Origin: Maribacter aquivivus
Lineage (GTDB): Bacteria > Bacteroidota > Bacteroidia > Flavobacteriales > Flavobacteriaceae
Length of the DNA: 64,000 nt
Assembly (NCBI RefSeq): GCF_900142175.1
Contig: NZ_FQZX01000001.1
Coordinates: forward strand, 992,001 to 1,056,000
Reading direction: 5' to 3'
The translations under genes were made by a program, and so were the position numbers. Below, in pieces: positions 15,661-25,955 of this stretch; position 1 is the first letter of the stretch; every line of letters begins with the position of its first letter. Under the pieces are notes generated by a model. That model was not told where the DNA came from. It did no database searches and worked only from the letters and a program-made list of their open reading frames with translations.

Positions 15661-18507
15661 CTATTCTATTTCAAAAGTGATGTTTTCAGTGGTGCCGTTT
15701 CCCTTAATTTCAACAACGTATGATCCTTTAGGCAAATATGTACTTCCGTTATTTGCCTGCTTCAATTCTGTTTTATGTTTTTTAAGGTAATTCAGCTTTC
15801 CAATTTTTGAGAATGCTAAATCGTAAGATAAAATATTCAATCCCTTATTGGCTATTACTTCAGTCTCGCTAACTACAATATCATCAGAAGATTTAATTTT
15901 AGCTTGGTACACATCATCTCTATCAGAATAAAAAGTAACGTCTAAGCCTGGTGTGCTTGCTTTGGACCATGAGCTCCATGAATTTCCCCAACGACTAGAA
16001 TGCTTTATGTTTTCTAGTGGATAGGTGTGTAATGCCTTTTTTAATACCTCAGGAGACATCGTTTGTAATGCTGAAATATCTGCTTTGTATATGCTTCTTC
16101 CGTGTGTGCCTACTAATAAATGCTTGGCTTCTTTTTGAATTACCAAATCATGTACCGCAACATTGGGCATTCCGTTTTGAAAAGAATTCCATGAAGCCCC
16201 ACGATCTAAGCTTACGTATAGCCCATTATCGGTACCCACAAATAATACATTTTCATTTTCGGCATCTTCAATTATTACATTTACAGCTGATATAGGTATG
16301 TTGCTTGAAATATTTTTCCAAGTAGCACCTTTATCTTCACTAACATATACATAAGGTGTAAAATCATCTGAACGATACCCGTTTAAGGTTGCATAAACTC
16401 TATTCTTTTGATGTTTAGATGCGATTACTCTACTTACCCATAAATTCTGAGGTAAGTTTTTAGAAATAACCTCCCAGCTTCCGCCTCCGTTATCTGTTCG
16501 TTGTATGAGTCCGTCATCACTACCGGTATACATCAATCCAAACTTAAAAGAAGATTCAGATATAGTAGCTAAGGTTCCAAAGGCGACGTTACCTTTTTTT
16601 CCACCTTGGGTTAAATCGCCAGAAATAGTTTCCCAAGTATCACCTTGGTTCAATGAGCGATGCAACTTATTGCTACCCATATATAATATGTCTTGATTAT
16701 GTGGTGATAGTAAAATTGGAGACTGCCAGTTAAAACGATACGGAGTCTCGCCTAATTCGTGTTTTGGTTGAATGTAATTGCGTTGATCATTTTCTAAATC
16801 AATTCTAAAATAATTCCCAAATTGATATCCCGTGTAAACGATATTAGCATTGCGGCTATCTACTTGTACTTGCATGCCATCTCCACCCATGATAGATTTC
16901 CAAGGGTATTGACCTGTTTGTTGCCATTTTGTATTCTCTTCGGCATTATTTGGACCCATCCAAACGCCGTTATCTTGTAAACCGCCATATACATTGTACG
17001 GTTTTTCATTATCCACTGCAATGGCATAAAATTGACCAACGGTTGGCGAGTTGTTTTTAAACCAATTTTTACCATCATCATAACTAGTATTTACTCCTCC
17101 ATCATTTCCGTTTATTAAATGTCCCGGTAAATTAGGATTTACCCATACTGCATGGTGATCAGAATGTACATTATCGCCATTAATAGAAACATATGTTTTG
17201 CCGCCATCTTTAGAAGAAATAATGGGAACACCAGATAAATAAATAGCATCTATATTATTTGGGTCTACAGTAATTTGGGCAAAATAATACCCATAACTAT
17301 AGAACAAATCGTCTATATAGTCTTCGTTTTGCTTTGTCCATGTTTTCCCGGCATCATTGCTTCTGTATACTTCAGCACCTATTACAGGTGTATCAAATAA
17401 CATAGAATTTGCATCTTCTAAATACAGTGCTAAATCTGCAGGTTGTACAGAATTACTACGCACCATTTGCTTTACATTGGCAGCTCTATATTTTTCGTGA
17501 AAATTATTGGTCTTTAAAAACTCATTTAGGTCTTTGTCGTTTAGGTCCAAGAATTGTTCTTTTGAGAGCGATTTAAAATCATCTTTGGTCAAGCCAACTT
17601 GCTTCTCTTTCTTTTCTTTGGATGTATTTCTTCTAAATTGACTATCATGTACTGCATAAAGTGTATTGTCATCAAAAACAGCTAGACCAATTCTACCTAC
17701 GCCTTCTCCCGTAGGAAAGCCGCTTGTTGGGGTAGAAATTTTAACCCAAGTGTTGCCTGCATCTATACTTTTATAGATGCCAGACCCTTCGCCGTTTCCA
17801 ATAAAGTCCCAAGCTTTTCTATCTTTTTGCCAAGCTGCAGCATATTGAATGTTGAAATTATTAGGTGAAACCGCTACGTCTATTATACCCGTTTCTTCAT
17901 TAATGAACAAAGTGTTTTTCCAAGTTTTACCACCATCTGTGGTTTTATAAATTCCACGTTCCTTATTTGGTGAATACAAATGCCCAGTTACACCAATTGT
18001 TACTTCGTTTGGATTGTTGGGGTTAATGACAATTCGCCCAATATGGTGCGAATCGCTCAAGCCCATATGTTGCCAGGTTTTACCTTTGTCGGTAGATTTC
18101 AAAATACCGATTCCTGCATATGAAGAACGGGAAGAATTGTTCTCGCCAGTACCTACCCAAATTGTTCCACTTTGCCAATGTACCGCTATGTCTCCAAGAT
18201 TTTGGGTTTGGGTTTCATCCATTACTGGGGTAAAAGTATTACCGTTGTTATTGGTGTACCACAATCCGCCAGAGGCATATGCGACATAATATTCTGTAGG
18301 GTTATTTTTATTGACTGCCAAGTCAACAACACGACCGCTCATAACAGACGGACCAATATTTTTTAGTGGAATATTTTTAACCAGAGAATTGGTTTCCATT
18401 ACTTTTTTTGCGACTAAAGATTCATCAACTTTTTGCGAAGAAGTGGGTTGAATTTGTGCCGATGCAATAGTAATACTGGCTAGAAATAACAGGAAAGATT
18501 GTCTCAT
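15661..18507 (-). CDS. Secreted sortilin/VPS10-like BNR-repeat protein
   Basis: This protein of about 948 residues has a signal peptide (FLLFLASITIASAQ). The body is a beta-propeller of VPS10/BNR type, with many Asp-box-like units of the form S-x-D-x-G-x-T-W, for example STDKGKTWQ, TTDGGKTWK, SNDAGKTWT and SLDRGASWN. Such glycosyl-hydrolase-like propellers are frequent in Bacteroidetes and often sit next to secreted peptidases; enzymatic activity is unproven. I use the ATG at 18507, which follows an A-rich leader; an alternative ATG lies 18 bases upstream (18525). It precedes the cupin and follows two M28 peptidase genes. Confidence 0.85.
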   Translation of the reverse strand: MRQSFLLFLASITIASAQIQPTSSQKVDESLVAKKVMETNSLVKNIPLKNIGPSVMSGRVVDLAVNKNNPTEYYVAYASGGLWYTNNNGNTFTPVMDETQTQNLGDIAVHWQSGTIWVGTGENNSSRSSYAGIGILKSTDKGKTWQHMGLSDSHHIGRIVINPNNPNEVTIGVTGHLYSPNKERGIYKTTDGGKTWKNTLFINEETGIIDVAVSPNNFNIQYAAAWQKDRKAWDFIGNGEGSGIYKSIDAGNTWVKISTPTSGFPTGEGVGRIGLAVFDDNTLYAVHDSQFRRNTSKEKKEKQVGLTKDDFKSLSKEQFLDLNDKDLNEFLKTNNFHEKYRAANVKQMVRSNSVQPADLALYLEDANSMLFDTPVIGAEVYRSNDAGKTWTKQNEDYIDDLFYSYGYYFAQITVDPNNIDAIYLSGVPIISSKDGGKTYVSINGDNVHSDHHAVWVNPNLPGHLINGNDGGVNTSYDDGKNWFKNNSPTVGQFYAIAVDNEKPYNVYGGLQDNGVWMGPNNAEENTKWQQTGQYPWKSIMGGDGMQVQVDSRNANIVYTGYQFGNYFRIDLENDQRNYIQPKHELGETPYRFNWQSPILLSPHNQDILYMGSNKLHRSLNQGDTWETISGDLTQGGKKGNVAFGTLATISESSFKFGLMYTGSDDGLIQRTDNGGGSWEVISKNLPQNLWVSRVIASKHQKNRVYATLNGYRSDDFTPYVYVSEDKGATWKNISSNIPISAVNVIIEDAENENVLFVGTDNGLYVSLDRGASWNSFQNGMPNVAVHDLVIQKEAKHLLVGTHGRSIYKADISALQTMSPEVLKKALHTYPLENIKHSSRWGNSWSSWSKASTPGLDVTFYSDRDDVYQAKIKSSDDIVVSETEVIANKGLNILSYDLAFSKIGKLNYLKKHKTELKQANNGSTYLPKGSYVVEIKGNGTTENITFEIE

Positions 18508-18589
18508 TTTTATTTGTTTGGTCATACTGATGGTAAGTTACTGATTACTTATACCCTTGGCAAATTGTACTATGTTGCTAAATGGATTT

Positions 18590-20341
18590 TTATTTAAGCG
18601 CTTCTTTTAACTCATTCGATTTTTGCTGTATTTCATTTTGGGCATTTGAAATAGCGGCTTTAACGGCTAAATTTTTATTGGTATGTATATCATGTATAGA
18701 ACCAATAGATTTAATATACCAATCTTCCCATGCAGAAATAATTTGCTTTTCTTCGTTGATGGTACTTCCATTTTTAAGTGCTAGTGGACTTAGTTTGGCT
18801 TCATCTTCTAATCGTAGAAAGGCTTGTTCTTTTAGATTTTTAACCTGTGCAAGCATAAATACATCTGATGCATTTACCAATTGCAACCCACTCACCAATG
18901 CTGCTGTGCCCACATTTTTTAAGGTTTCTTGAGATACCTTGTCAATACGGTCATTATCTGTATGGTAAAATTGATCTGTAAAATGCCACAATAATAATCC
19001 GGGAATATCGGCTTCTAAAAACGGAGTATGATCACTGCCGCCTTCAAAAGGATTGGTTTTGACTACCCAATTAGCGTATTCGCCTTGTTCTTTGAATGTA
19101 GAAATTATAAAATCGTTCAAGTAGTGCGGTTTCATATCTTCTAATTTCAAAACCTCACCCCCCCATTCGCTGTGTTTATCTTTACCCCGAGTCCAAATGG
19201 CACTTGGGTCTGGCATTTTTTCGATTAAAAAAGTACCCCCTGTAACTGCAGTGTTTTCACCCACCATGTCCAAACTAATTCCCCACTTAATGCCTTTAGT
19301 CCGTTTAGAGTCTTCTTCAATATACCTACGGGTAGATATAATTTCATCGCCCCATAAAAAGGTCATGGTTCTTTTAAAACTGATTTTATCTTCAGCGAAT
19401 AATTTTGCAGCTGTTTTAGCCATTTCTAATTGTGTACCAACACCTGTAGCATTGTCATTTGCACCTGGTTCTTGAATATGGGCACTATACACCAAACGCT
19501 CATCAGGTAGTTCGCTGCCTTTTATGTTCGCAACTATTGTAAGTTCTTCTGATGGGTATCTTTTGGTCTGAATATTTACCAAAACTTCTGTTTTACCTTT
19601 TTGAAGCTGTGTTTTTAGTTTCTCTTTTGCTTCGTAGGATAATGCAATGCCCCAGAAATTACCATTATCTTGAGAAGGAAGACTTCTAAACTGAATTGAG
19701 GTTTTGTTTTTCTCTGGTTGTAAATAGTTAGGGTTGTCATAAGTTAAAATGCCTAAGGCACCATTCTTAACTGCTGTTTTGTAAAACTTACGGGCACTCA
19801 TTTCTGCAAATACCACTTTACCTTTTATAGATTTGGATTGTAAATCATCTACGGATTTTATTTGAACAACTTCTGCCTTTACGCCTTTTTGGGGTGTGGA
19901 TGCCGAATTTAAATAGGTCATGTTACGGTTGGTTGCAGAAAGTAACAAAGGTGTGTCTTTGCCAGCAATTTGCAATGACGCAGATATGGGTTCCCAAGTT
20001 TGGTTGTTCATTGCCCGTTTTTCTATACGATAAGTAAGTCGGTCTTCAGCCTTGGCATTTTCATCCAAAATATAACCGGCAGCCTGTAAACTATCTGCAA
20101 TTAGGTGGACGGTTTTATTAAAGCCTGTGTTGCCAACAACACGCCAATAATCTTCTACAAAATCTGTGGTCTCGTATGCAAGCTGACCCGTAAATTCTGG
20201 ACGAACAATTTCAAAATAATCCAGTGGTTTTTCATCAGTATGCTGAGAGCATCCTGTTAAAAAAGAAAGACAGAGTAGTGTGGGTACAATACCCTGCCTT
20301 ATGATAATCCTTTTAACTGCGGTTATTCCTCCCATTTCCAT
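18590..20341 (-). CDS. M28-family peptidase-like lipoprotein with altered catalytic residues
   Basis: This is a 583-residue lipoprotein; the lipobox is FLTGC (Cys31). A PA-type insert (about residues 150-260) precedes the M28 domain. The zinc site is recognisable: His288 in SAHIQEPGANDNATG, Asp296, Glu333 and Asp358, then SDHTPF and a late His. However, the catalytic Asp of the HxD motif is Gln290, and the usual Glu-Glu pair is Asp332-Glu333. It may be a weakly active or repurposed subgroup. The start overlaps the stop of the upstream peptidase gene by 19 bases; ATGs at 20341 and 20335 are both possible. Confidence 0.85.
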   Translation of the reverse strand: MEMGGITAVKRIIIRQGIVPTLLCLSFLTGCSQHTDEKPLDYFEIVRPEFTGQLAYETTDFVEDYWRVVGNTGFNKTVHLIADSLQAAGYILDENAKAEDRLTYRIEKRAMNNQTWEPISASLQIAGKDTPLLLSATNRNMTYLNSASTPQKGVKAEVVQIKSVDDLQSKSIKGKVVFAEMSARKFYKTAVKNGALGILTYDNPNYLQPEKNKTSIQFRSLPSQDNGNFWGIALSYEAKEKLKTQLQKGKTEVLVNIQTKRYPSEELTIVANIKGSELPDERLVYSAHIQEPGANDNATGVGTQLEMAKTAAKLFAEDKISFKRTMTFLWGDEIISTRRYIEEDSKRTKGIKWGISLDMVGENTAVTGGTFLIEKMPDPSAIWTRGKDKHSEWGGEVLKLEDMKPHYLNDFIISTFKEQGEYANWVVKTNPFEGGSDHTPFLEADIPGLLLWHFTDQFYHTDNDRIDKVSQETLKNVGTAALVSGLQLVNASDVFMLAQVKNLKEQAFLRLEDEAKLSPLALKNGSTINEEKQIISAWEDWYIKSIGSIHDIHTNKNLAVKAAISNAQNEIQQKSNELKEALK

Positions 20342-21774
20342 TCGTTACCAATAATCAATTTCTCCTTTAGGTCATTTTTAATCATGAACTCTTTGGTAGT
20401 TTCGCTATCCATTTTTGTTGCTGGTAATTTATCGGCATTTGCAACCGCATATAACATCATAGTACCAAAGCGAGCTGTGTTTTTCATATGGTCTTCGTTT
20501 ACCAGATTAAAATCATCACAATCAGAATGATAACAACCATAAATAGAGCGGTCTAAATTACTGCTTACAGATAAAATTGGAACACCTTCTAACATAAAAG
20601 GTTGGTGATCACTATGTAAACCAGATTTGTTAGAAAAGGTATTTTGGTATATAGTATCCTGTTGCTGAATTGCAGCACCTAAATCGGTAAAAAATTGTTC
20701 GTCATCTAGCTTTCCGCCAGCATTCATACCAATTGGGTTACCAGACATATCTAAGTTCATCATGTATTTAATGTTCTCAATAGTCTTGTTCTCAATAGCT
20801 TGTTCTACTAAATATTTAGAACCAAGTAATCCTTGTTCTTCTCCCATGAACATTACAAACTTTACCGTACGTTTTGGGTGTAAGTTGTTTGCCTTAAAAG
20901 CTCTTGCAATATCTAAAACAGCAAAAGAACCAATACCGTTATCTATGGCGCCAGTTGCTAAATCCCAAGAATCTAAATGACCTCCAAGTACAATTTCTTC
21001 TTGCGGTATTTCAGTTCCAGGTAGCGTTGCAACAACATTTCTTGCTTTAATGACATCACTGGTATTAGTCATATCAATTTTGGCAGTGGCTTTTTTAGAT
21101 TTTAAAGTTTCTTTTAATGCAATACCATCTTCTTTGCCAATACATACAGCAGGAATAGGAATTAACTCTCCTGTTACAGAAGCCGTACCGGTTAGTAAAA
21201 CACCGTTATCTACTTGATTGATAATAATGATGCCAATTGCACCATATTTAATAGCTAAAGCTGTTTTTTCACTTCGGTGTAAATTGGTAAGTCCCTCTTC
21301 ACTTTCTGGAAGAATATTAATGTATACCAATGAAATTTTTCCTTTTACTGCATCTGGTTTAGCTGCGTAATCTGCATCTAGGCCATTACCCATATCTACA
21401 ATTTCGCCGGTAATGTGTGCTTCTACGGGTGCGTGACCTAAAGTCACTACTTTAATATCTTCGTCATTAATCTGTAATGAAACTTCGCCTCTTGCCCATG
21501 CTTCTACTTCAAAAGTTTGGTAGGCAACATCTTCAAAACCATATTCCTTGAATTTATTGAACGTGTATTCTTCTGCCTTGGCTCCGTTTGTAGATCCAGT
21601 TAATCTATGACCAATGGTTTCTGTAGCCTCTTTTAAGGTGCTATAACCTTTTGAGTTTGCTTTGATTTCTGTATCAATACGCGCAAAAAGTTCAGATTGA
21701 GTTTCTTCTTTTTTTGTTTCTGAACATGCCTGTAGACATAGAGCGCCTATTAATAGGTAAGCGATTTTTTTCAT
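20323..21774 (-). CDS. M28-family zinc aminopeptidase, PA domain, lipoprotein
   Basis: This 483-residue exported peptidase begins MKKIAYLLIGALCLQACSE, lipobox LQAC (Cys17). A protease-associated domain lies at about residues 110-220. The M28 catalytic domain has GGHLDSW (zinc His and catalytic Asp), GAIDNGIG (bridging Asp), GEEQGLLGS (general-base and zinc Glu), LDMSGNP and a late His, all intact. It probably removes N-terminal residues from peptides at the cell surface. It forms an overlapping pair with the 583-residue paralogue downstream and is divergent from the aminopeptidase P gene, suggesting a peptide-utilisation locus. Confidence 0.9.
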   Translation of the reverse strand: MKKIAYLLIGALCLQACSETKKEETQSELFARIDTEIKANSKGYSTLKEATETIGHRLTGSTNGAKAEEYTFNKFKEYGFEDVAYQTFEVEAWARGEVSLQINDEDIKVVTLGHAPVEAHITGEIVDMGNGLDADYAAKPDAVKGKISLVYINILPESEEGLTNLHRSEKTALAIKYGAIGIIIINQVDNGVLLTGTASVTGELIPIPAVCIGKEDGIALKETLKSKKATAKIDMTNTSDVIKARNVVATLPGTEIPQEEIVLGGHLDSWDLATGAIDNGIGSFAVLDIARAFKANNLHPKRTVKFVMFMGEEQGLLGSKYLVEQAIENKTIENIKYMMNLDMSGNPIGMNAGGKLDDEQFFTDLGAAIQQQDTIYQNTFSNKSGLHSDHQPFMLEGVPILSVSSNLDRSIYGCYHSDCDDFNLVNEDHMKNTARFGTMMLYAVANADKLPATKMDSETTKEFMIKNDLKEKLIIGNEWKWEE

Positions 21775-21921
21775 GAGTTGTTTGTGTTTGGTTTAGGTAT
21801 ACAAGTTAGCTAATTTGTAGCTAAGAATAAGAAAAGGTGTTCTTGCAAATCTGATAATTCGATGCCGTATTTTCTGAGGAAACAACACATTATGCTTAAT
21901 TTTATATCAAAATAAGAATTC

Positions 21922-23214
21922 ATGAAATACGATCAAATACCTAACTCCTTATTTATAAAGAACCGTAAGAAGTTTATGGACCGCATGCAGCCTAAAAGTA
22001 TTGCTGTATTTAACTCTAATGATATTTACCCTATAGGAGCCGATAGTGTTTTGCCTTTTGAGCAACATAGAGATATTTTCTATCTGTCTGGAGCTGATCA
22101 AGAGGAAACCATTTTAATACTTTTTCCTGATGCTATTAATAAAAAGCATCGCGAGGTTCTTTTTGTTCGTGAAACCAATGAACATATTGCTATTTGGGAA
22201 GGCGAAAAATTAACGAAAGAGAAGGCTACAGAGGTTTCAGGTATTGAAACTGTTTGTTGGTTACAAGATTTCGATAAAATTTTCTTCGACCTAATGACCG
22301 AAGCTGAAACTATTTACTTCAATACAAACGAGCATTATAGACAAGCGGTAGAAACACAGACACGCGAAGATAGATTCATAGAGAAATGCAAGCGTGAATA
22401 TCCTGCACATAAAGTTGCTAAAAGTAATCCTATACTTCAAGAGATTAGAGGAATCAAAGAACCCGAAGAAATTGATATTATGCAAACTGCCTGTAATATC
22501 ACGGAAAAGGGATTTCGTAGACTTCTTAGTTTTGTGAAACCAGGGGTGATGGAATATGAGATTGAAGCAGAATTATTGCATGAATTTGTGCGAAACAGAT
22601 CTAAAGGTTTTGCATATCAACCAATTATTGCTTCCGGTAACAATGCAAACGTACTACACTATTTAGAGAATAATAAGCTATGTAATGATGGCGATTTAAT
22701 TTTGATGGATGTTGCAGCAGAGTATGCTAATTATTCTAGTGACTTAACAAGAACTATTCCTGTGAACGGTAAATTTACGAAGCGCCAGAAAGAGGTGTAT
22801 TATGCCGTTTTACGCGTTAAAGATGATGCCACTAAAATGTTGGTGCCTGGTACACTTTGGGCAGAGTACCATAAAGAATGTGGTAAACTAATGACTTCTG
22901 AACTTTTAGGGTTAGGTTTATTGGATAAATCCGATGTGCAAAATGAAAATCCTGAATGGCCTGCTTATAAAAAATACTTTATGCATGGTACAAGTCATCA
23001 TATTGGATTAAATACGCATGATTATGGTGCGTTAAAAACTCCTATGAAAGCAAATATGGTATTTACTGTGGAGCCAGGAATTTACATTCCGGCAGAAAAT
23101 ATGGGTATTCGTTTAGAAGATGATGTGGTAATTCAAGAAAAAGGAGAACCTTTTAACCTTATGGCCAATATTCCGATCAAAGCTGAGGAGATTGAAGATT
23201 TAATGAACAAATAA
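21922..23214 (+). CDS. pepP: Xaa-Pro aminopeptidase (aminopeptidase P)
   Basis: This is a 430-residue cytosolic M24 metallopeptidase that removes N-terminal residues before proline. It has the N-terminal creatinase-like domain (about 1-170) and the pita-bread domain with five metal ligands. These are Asp in LILMDVAAEY, Asp in YSSDLTRT, His in HGTSHHIG, Glu in TVEPGIYI and Glu in RLEDDVVI. No signal peptide is seen. The exonuclease III gene begins 6-9 bases after the stop codon, so the two are cotranscribed. Confidence 0.93.
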   Translation: MKYDQIPNSLFIKNRKKFMDRMQPKSIAVFNSNDIYPIGADSVLPFEQHRDIFYLSGADQEETILILFPDAINKKHREVLFVRETNEHIAIWEGEKLTKEKATEVSGIETVCWLQDFDKIFFDLMTEAETIYFNTNEHYRQAVETQTREDRFIEKCKREYPAHKVAKSNPILQEIRGIKEPEEIDIMQTACNITEKGFRRLLSFVKPGVMEYEIEAELLHEFVRNRSKGFAYQPIIASGNNANVLHYLENNKLCNDGDLILMDVAAEYANYSSDLTRTIPVNGKFTKRQKEVYYAVLRVKDDATKMLVPGTLWAEYHKECGKLMTSELLGLGLLDKSDVQNENPEWPAYKKYFMHGTSHHIGLNTHDYGALKTPMKANMVFTVEPGIYIPAENMGIRLEDDVVIQEKGEPFNLMANIPIKAEEIEDLMNK

Positions 23215-23223
23215 GAGTAGATG

Positions 23224-23994
23224 ATGAAATTAGTATCGTGGAACGTTAATGGCATTAGGGCTTCAGTTAAAAAAGGATTTGAGGATATCGTAAAAGATTT
23301 TGATGCAGATGTATTTTGTGTTCAAGAAACAAAGGCGCAAGATGATCAGGTTGCCGAAGCATTGAAAGATATTACCGATTACGAGCTTTTTAGTAATAGT
23401 GCAGAACGAAAAGGATATTCTGGTACCGGAATTTTATCTAAACAAGCACCTGTGAAGTTTGATAAGGACATGGGTATTGAAGAACATGATTTAGAAGGAA
23501 GGATTACACATTCAGAATTTGAACATTTTCATTTAATCAATGTATATATACCTAATAGTGGTAGTGGATTAAAACGTTTGGATTACCGTGCCGGATGGGA
23601 TAAAGATTTTACTAACTACCTTAAAGAATTGTCAAAAACCAAGCCTTTAATTATTACGGGCGACTTTAATGTAGCGCATACTGCTAACGATTTGGCGAAC
23701 CCAAAAAGTAATTACAACAAAACATCAGGATTTACACAAGTTGAGATTGATGGATTTGACCATATGCTAAAGGAATTGAACTTGGTAGATAGTTTTAGAA
23801 AATTACACCCTACTACGTTCGATAAATATACCTTTTGGAGTGCGAGAGGTGGTGCAAGAGGTAGAAATGTAGGTTGGCGTTTAGATTATTTTTTGGTAAG
23901 TGAATCTATTTGGGATAAAGTAACATCGGCTGAGATACACGATCAAATAATGGGTAGTGATCATTGCCCAATTAGTTTAGAAATAGAATTTTAG
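23224..23994 (+). CDS. xth: Exodeoxyribonuclease III (AP endonuclease)
   Basis: This 256-residue enzyme of the ExoIII/APE1 family cuts at abasic sites in base-excision repair. Typical motifs are MKLVSWNVNGIRA, QETKAQ (metal-binding Glu), YIPNSG, GDFNVAHT, WRLDYFLVS and the C-terminal SDHCPI with the catalytic His. I chose the second of two adjacent ATGs (23224) because the family begins MKL; the first (23221) would add one Met. It is followed 3 bases later by a small membrane-protein ORF. Confidence 0.95.
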   Translation: MKLVSWNVNGIRASVKKGFEDIVKDFDADVFCVQETKAQDDQVAEALKDITDYELFSNSAERKGYSGTGILSKQAPVKFDKDMGIEEHDLEGRITHSEFEHFHLINVYIPNSGSGLKRLDYRAGWDKDFTNYLKELSKTKPLIITGDFNVAHTANDLANPKSNYNKTSGFTQVEIDGFDHMLKELNLVDSFRKLHPTTFDKYTFWSARGGARGRNVGWRLDYFLVSESIWDKVTSAEIHDQIMGSDHCPISLEIEF

Positions 23995-23997
23995 AAT

Positions 23998-24174
23998 ATG
24001 GGGTTGTTTTTATTAATACAAGATGCTTCTGAGATTGAAGAGAAAATTCAGGAAGCACCCAATAGTGCTTATGAGATAGGTGTCGTTATTGGCACCTATC
24101 TACCTTTTGTGGTTATGGTCTTAATAGCCTATGCTTTCTATTATTACTCTAAGAAGAGAAAAAACAAAGACTAA
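23998..24174 (+). CDS. 58-residue single-span membrane protein
   Basis: This short ORF begins 3 bases after the exonuclease III stop and ends 4 bases before the convergent brnQ gene. It encodes 58 residues. The N-terminal half is acidic (DASEIEEKIQEAP), followed by a hydrophobic helix (IGTYLPFVVMVLIAYAFYYY, about residues 31-50) and a basic end (SKKRKNKD). This is the pattern of a real membrane peptide, orienting its C-terminus in the cytoplasm. Tight spacing supports translation as the third gene of the pepP-xth operon. Function unknown. Confidence 0.6.
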   Translation: MGLFLLIQDASEIEEKIQEAPNSAYEIGVVIGTYLPFVVMVLIAYAFYYYSKKRKNKD

Positions 24175-24178
24175 TTTT

Positions 24179-25456
24179 TTACTCTGAAGTACCAAGTTTT
24201 ATTAGGTTCGTGACTACAAACACAATCAAAGCAGGCAATACCCAGCCCAAACTATATTGCTGAAGTGGAATCCATGAAAATGTATCTGCAGCAGGTGACA
24301 ATGCACTTATGCTTCCTAAGAAATCTGGAATACTAAAAAGTATAGTGGTAATCGTTACCGCTTTAAAAACTATAGATGATGCATATTTATTTGGTACTAC
24401 ATTCAATAGTATTAGAATAATGGTTATTGGGTAAATAAACATTAATGAGGGTATAGCTACTGCAATAATATAAGCTACATTGAATTGCCCTACTAAAACA
24501 CCAAGTATACTTCCTAGAATTGCTGTTATCGTATAAATAGATTTGGAGTCATTAAATCTAGATGCTACAAAATCTGCGGTCCCCGTCACAATACCTACGG
24601 CAGTTGTAAAGCAAGCCAAACCCACTAGAATGCTCAAAAATAAATTACCAATATTACCTAAACTTTGTATGGCCAAGCCAGATAAAATTTCAGTTCTACT
24701 GGTATCTGCATCAAAGACAGAATGTACCAATGCCCCAGAGAGAATTAGTCCCATATAAATTAAAAACAGCGATAAACCTGCAAACCATGCGGCGTTGCGT
24801 ATCAGTAGTTTTTTATCATCATATGAAGCATGTGTATATTTTAAATTGATCGATATAATAATTACCCCACCAACAACAACGGCACCAATGGCATCGAATG
24901 TTTGGTAGCCTTCTAGTATTCCGTTAGTAAAAGGACTAGCTATAGAAGTACTGCCGAAGTCGAATGGGAATGAAAAAATGGTTATTCCAATTATTAAAAT
25001 CAGGATGACAATGATTGCAGGCGTTAAAATTTTGCCCAATATGTTCAATATTTTAGATCGGTTTAAAGCGAATAGTAAAACCAAGGCAAAATAAATACTG
25101 CTAGTAAGCCAAGAAGAGATCTCCCAATACGGCTGTATGGCCATTTCGTGCGTTACAGATGCTGTCCTTGGGCTTGGTAAGGCAATAGCTATAGCGTAAA
25201 TGAAAAAGGCATAGATTAAACTGAAGGTAGGCGATACTTTATTGCCAAAATCTATTAGTGTTCCCTGTAGTTTTGCATGTGCCAAAATACCAAATACGGG
25301 TATTGCCACTGCAGATAGTCCAAAACCTATGGTAACTATGAGCCATTGGTCGCCAGAATTAAAGCCTAATAATGGAGGTAAAATTAGATTGCCGGCTCCA
25401 AAAAAAAGAGAGAACAATGCAAAAGCTGTAACGAGGGTTTCCTTCTTTTTAAACAT
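24179..25456 (-). CDS. brnQ: Branched-chain amino acid transporter BrnQ
   Basis: This 425-residue membrane protein has about twelve hydrophobic helices and belongs to the LIVCS cation symporter family. The N-terminal signature is visible as ALFSLFFGAGNLILPPLLG, with the conserved GAGN motif. It imports leucine, isoleucine and valine with sodium. It is a single minus-strand gene converging on the pepP-xth operon. Upstream is a 250-base region with the motif GACAACAGGTTAT on the plus strand. Confidence 0.92.
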   Translation of the reverse strand: MFKKKETLVTAFALFSLFFGAGNLILPPLLGFNSGDQWLIVTIGFGLSAVAIPVFGILAHAKLQGTLIDFGNKVSPTFSLIYAFFIYAIAIALPSPRTASVTHEMAIQPYWEISSWLTSSIYFALVLLFALNRSKILNILGKILTPAIIVILILIIGITIFSFPFDFGSTSIASPFTNGILEGYQTFDAIGAVVVGGVIIISINLKYTHASYDDKKLLIRNAAWFAGLSLFLIYMGLILSGALVHSVFDADTSRTEILSGLAIQSLGNIGNLFLSILVGLACFTTAVGIVTGTADFVASRFNDSKSIYTITAILGSILGVLVGQFNVAYIIAVAIPSLMFIYPITIILILLNVVPNKYASSIVFKAVTITTILFSIPDFLGSISALSPAADTFSWIPLQQYSLGWVLPALIVFVVTNLIKLGTSE

Positions 25457-25706
25457 GAATACAAATTAAGTGAAAGATTATTAAATAACAGGTAAGGCAA
25501 GGTTTTTCATTTTCTGAAACACCAAAAAAAAGGGCGTTGACAACAGGTTATGTAAAACTCACAACAATTACTGGTACAGGCCTTTAATATGCTGTACTTT
25601 AACCAAAGGAAACAAAACGTATGTTAATTTCCTTGAAATTCAATCTAATATATAATCGCATTTTCTCGATTACCCAAATCGAAATTTTTGCATAAAATCC
25701 TACAGC

Positions 25707-25943
25707 ATGAAAAAAATATTCTGCAGCATCTTCGGTCATCACTATTCAATATCTAAAAAAGTGACGTCTCACATTAAAGAGTACAAGTGTATTCACTGTC
25801 AAAAAGAAGTAACTACCGATGTAAGTGGTAATCTTTCTGCTTTAACACCTGAGTTACAAGATATCAATAGAACTTTAGAGCATATTTATCAAAGAAGACA
25901 TACAGCTTCGCATGCACAAACACCTGCACAACAGGTAGCATAA
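25707..25943 (+). CDS. Small CxxC protein, conserved hypothetical
   Basis: This 78-residue soluble protein begins MKKIFCSIFGHHYSISKKV and contains a CIHC motif (about residues 28-31). With the N-terminal Cys6 and the two adjacent histidines this could form a zinc site. The C-terminus is His/Gln/Ala-rich and probably flexible. Similar small proteins occur in flavobacteria without known function. It is a single gene converging with thiL; the recurring motif GACAACAGGTTAT lies about 155 bases upstream. Confidence 0.65.
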   Translation: MKKIFCSIFGHHYSISKKVTSHIKEYKCIHCQKEVTTDVSGNLSALTPELQDINRTLEHIYQRRHTASHAQTPAQQVA

Positions 25944-25955
25944 TTTGTACTGTTT

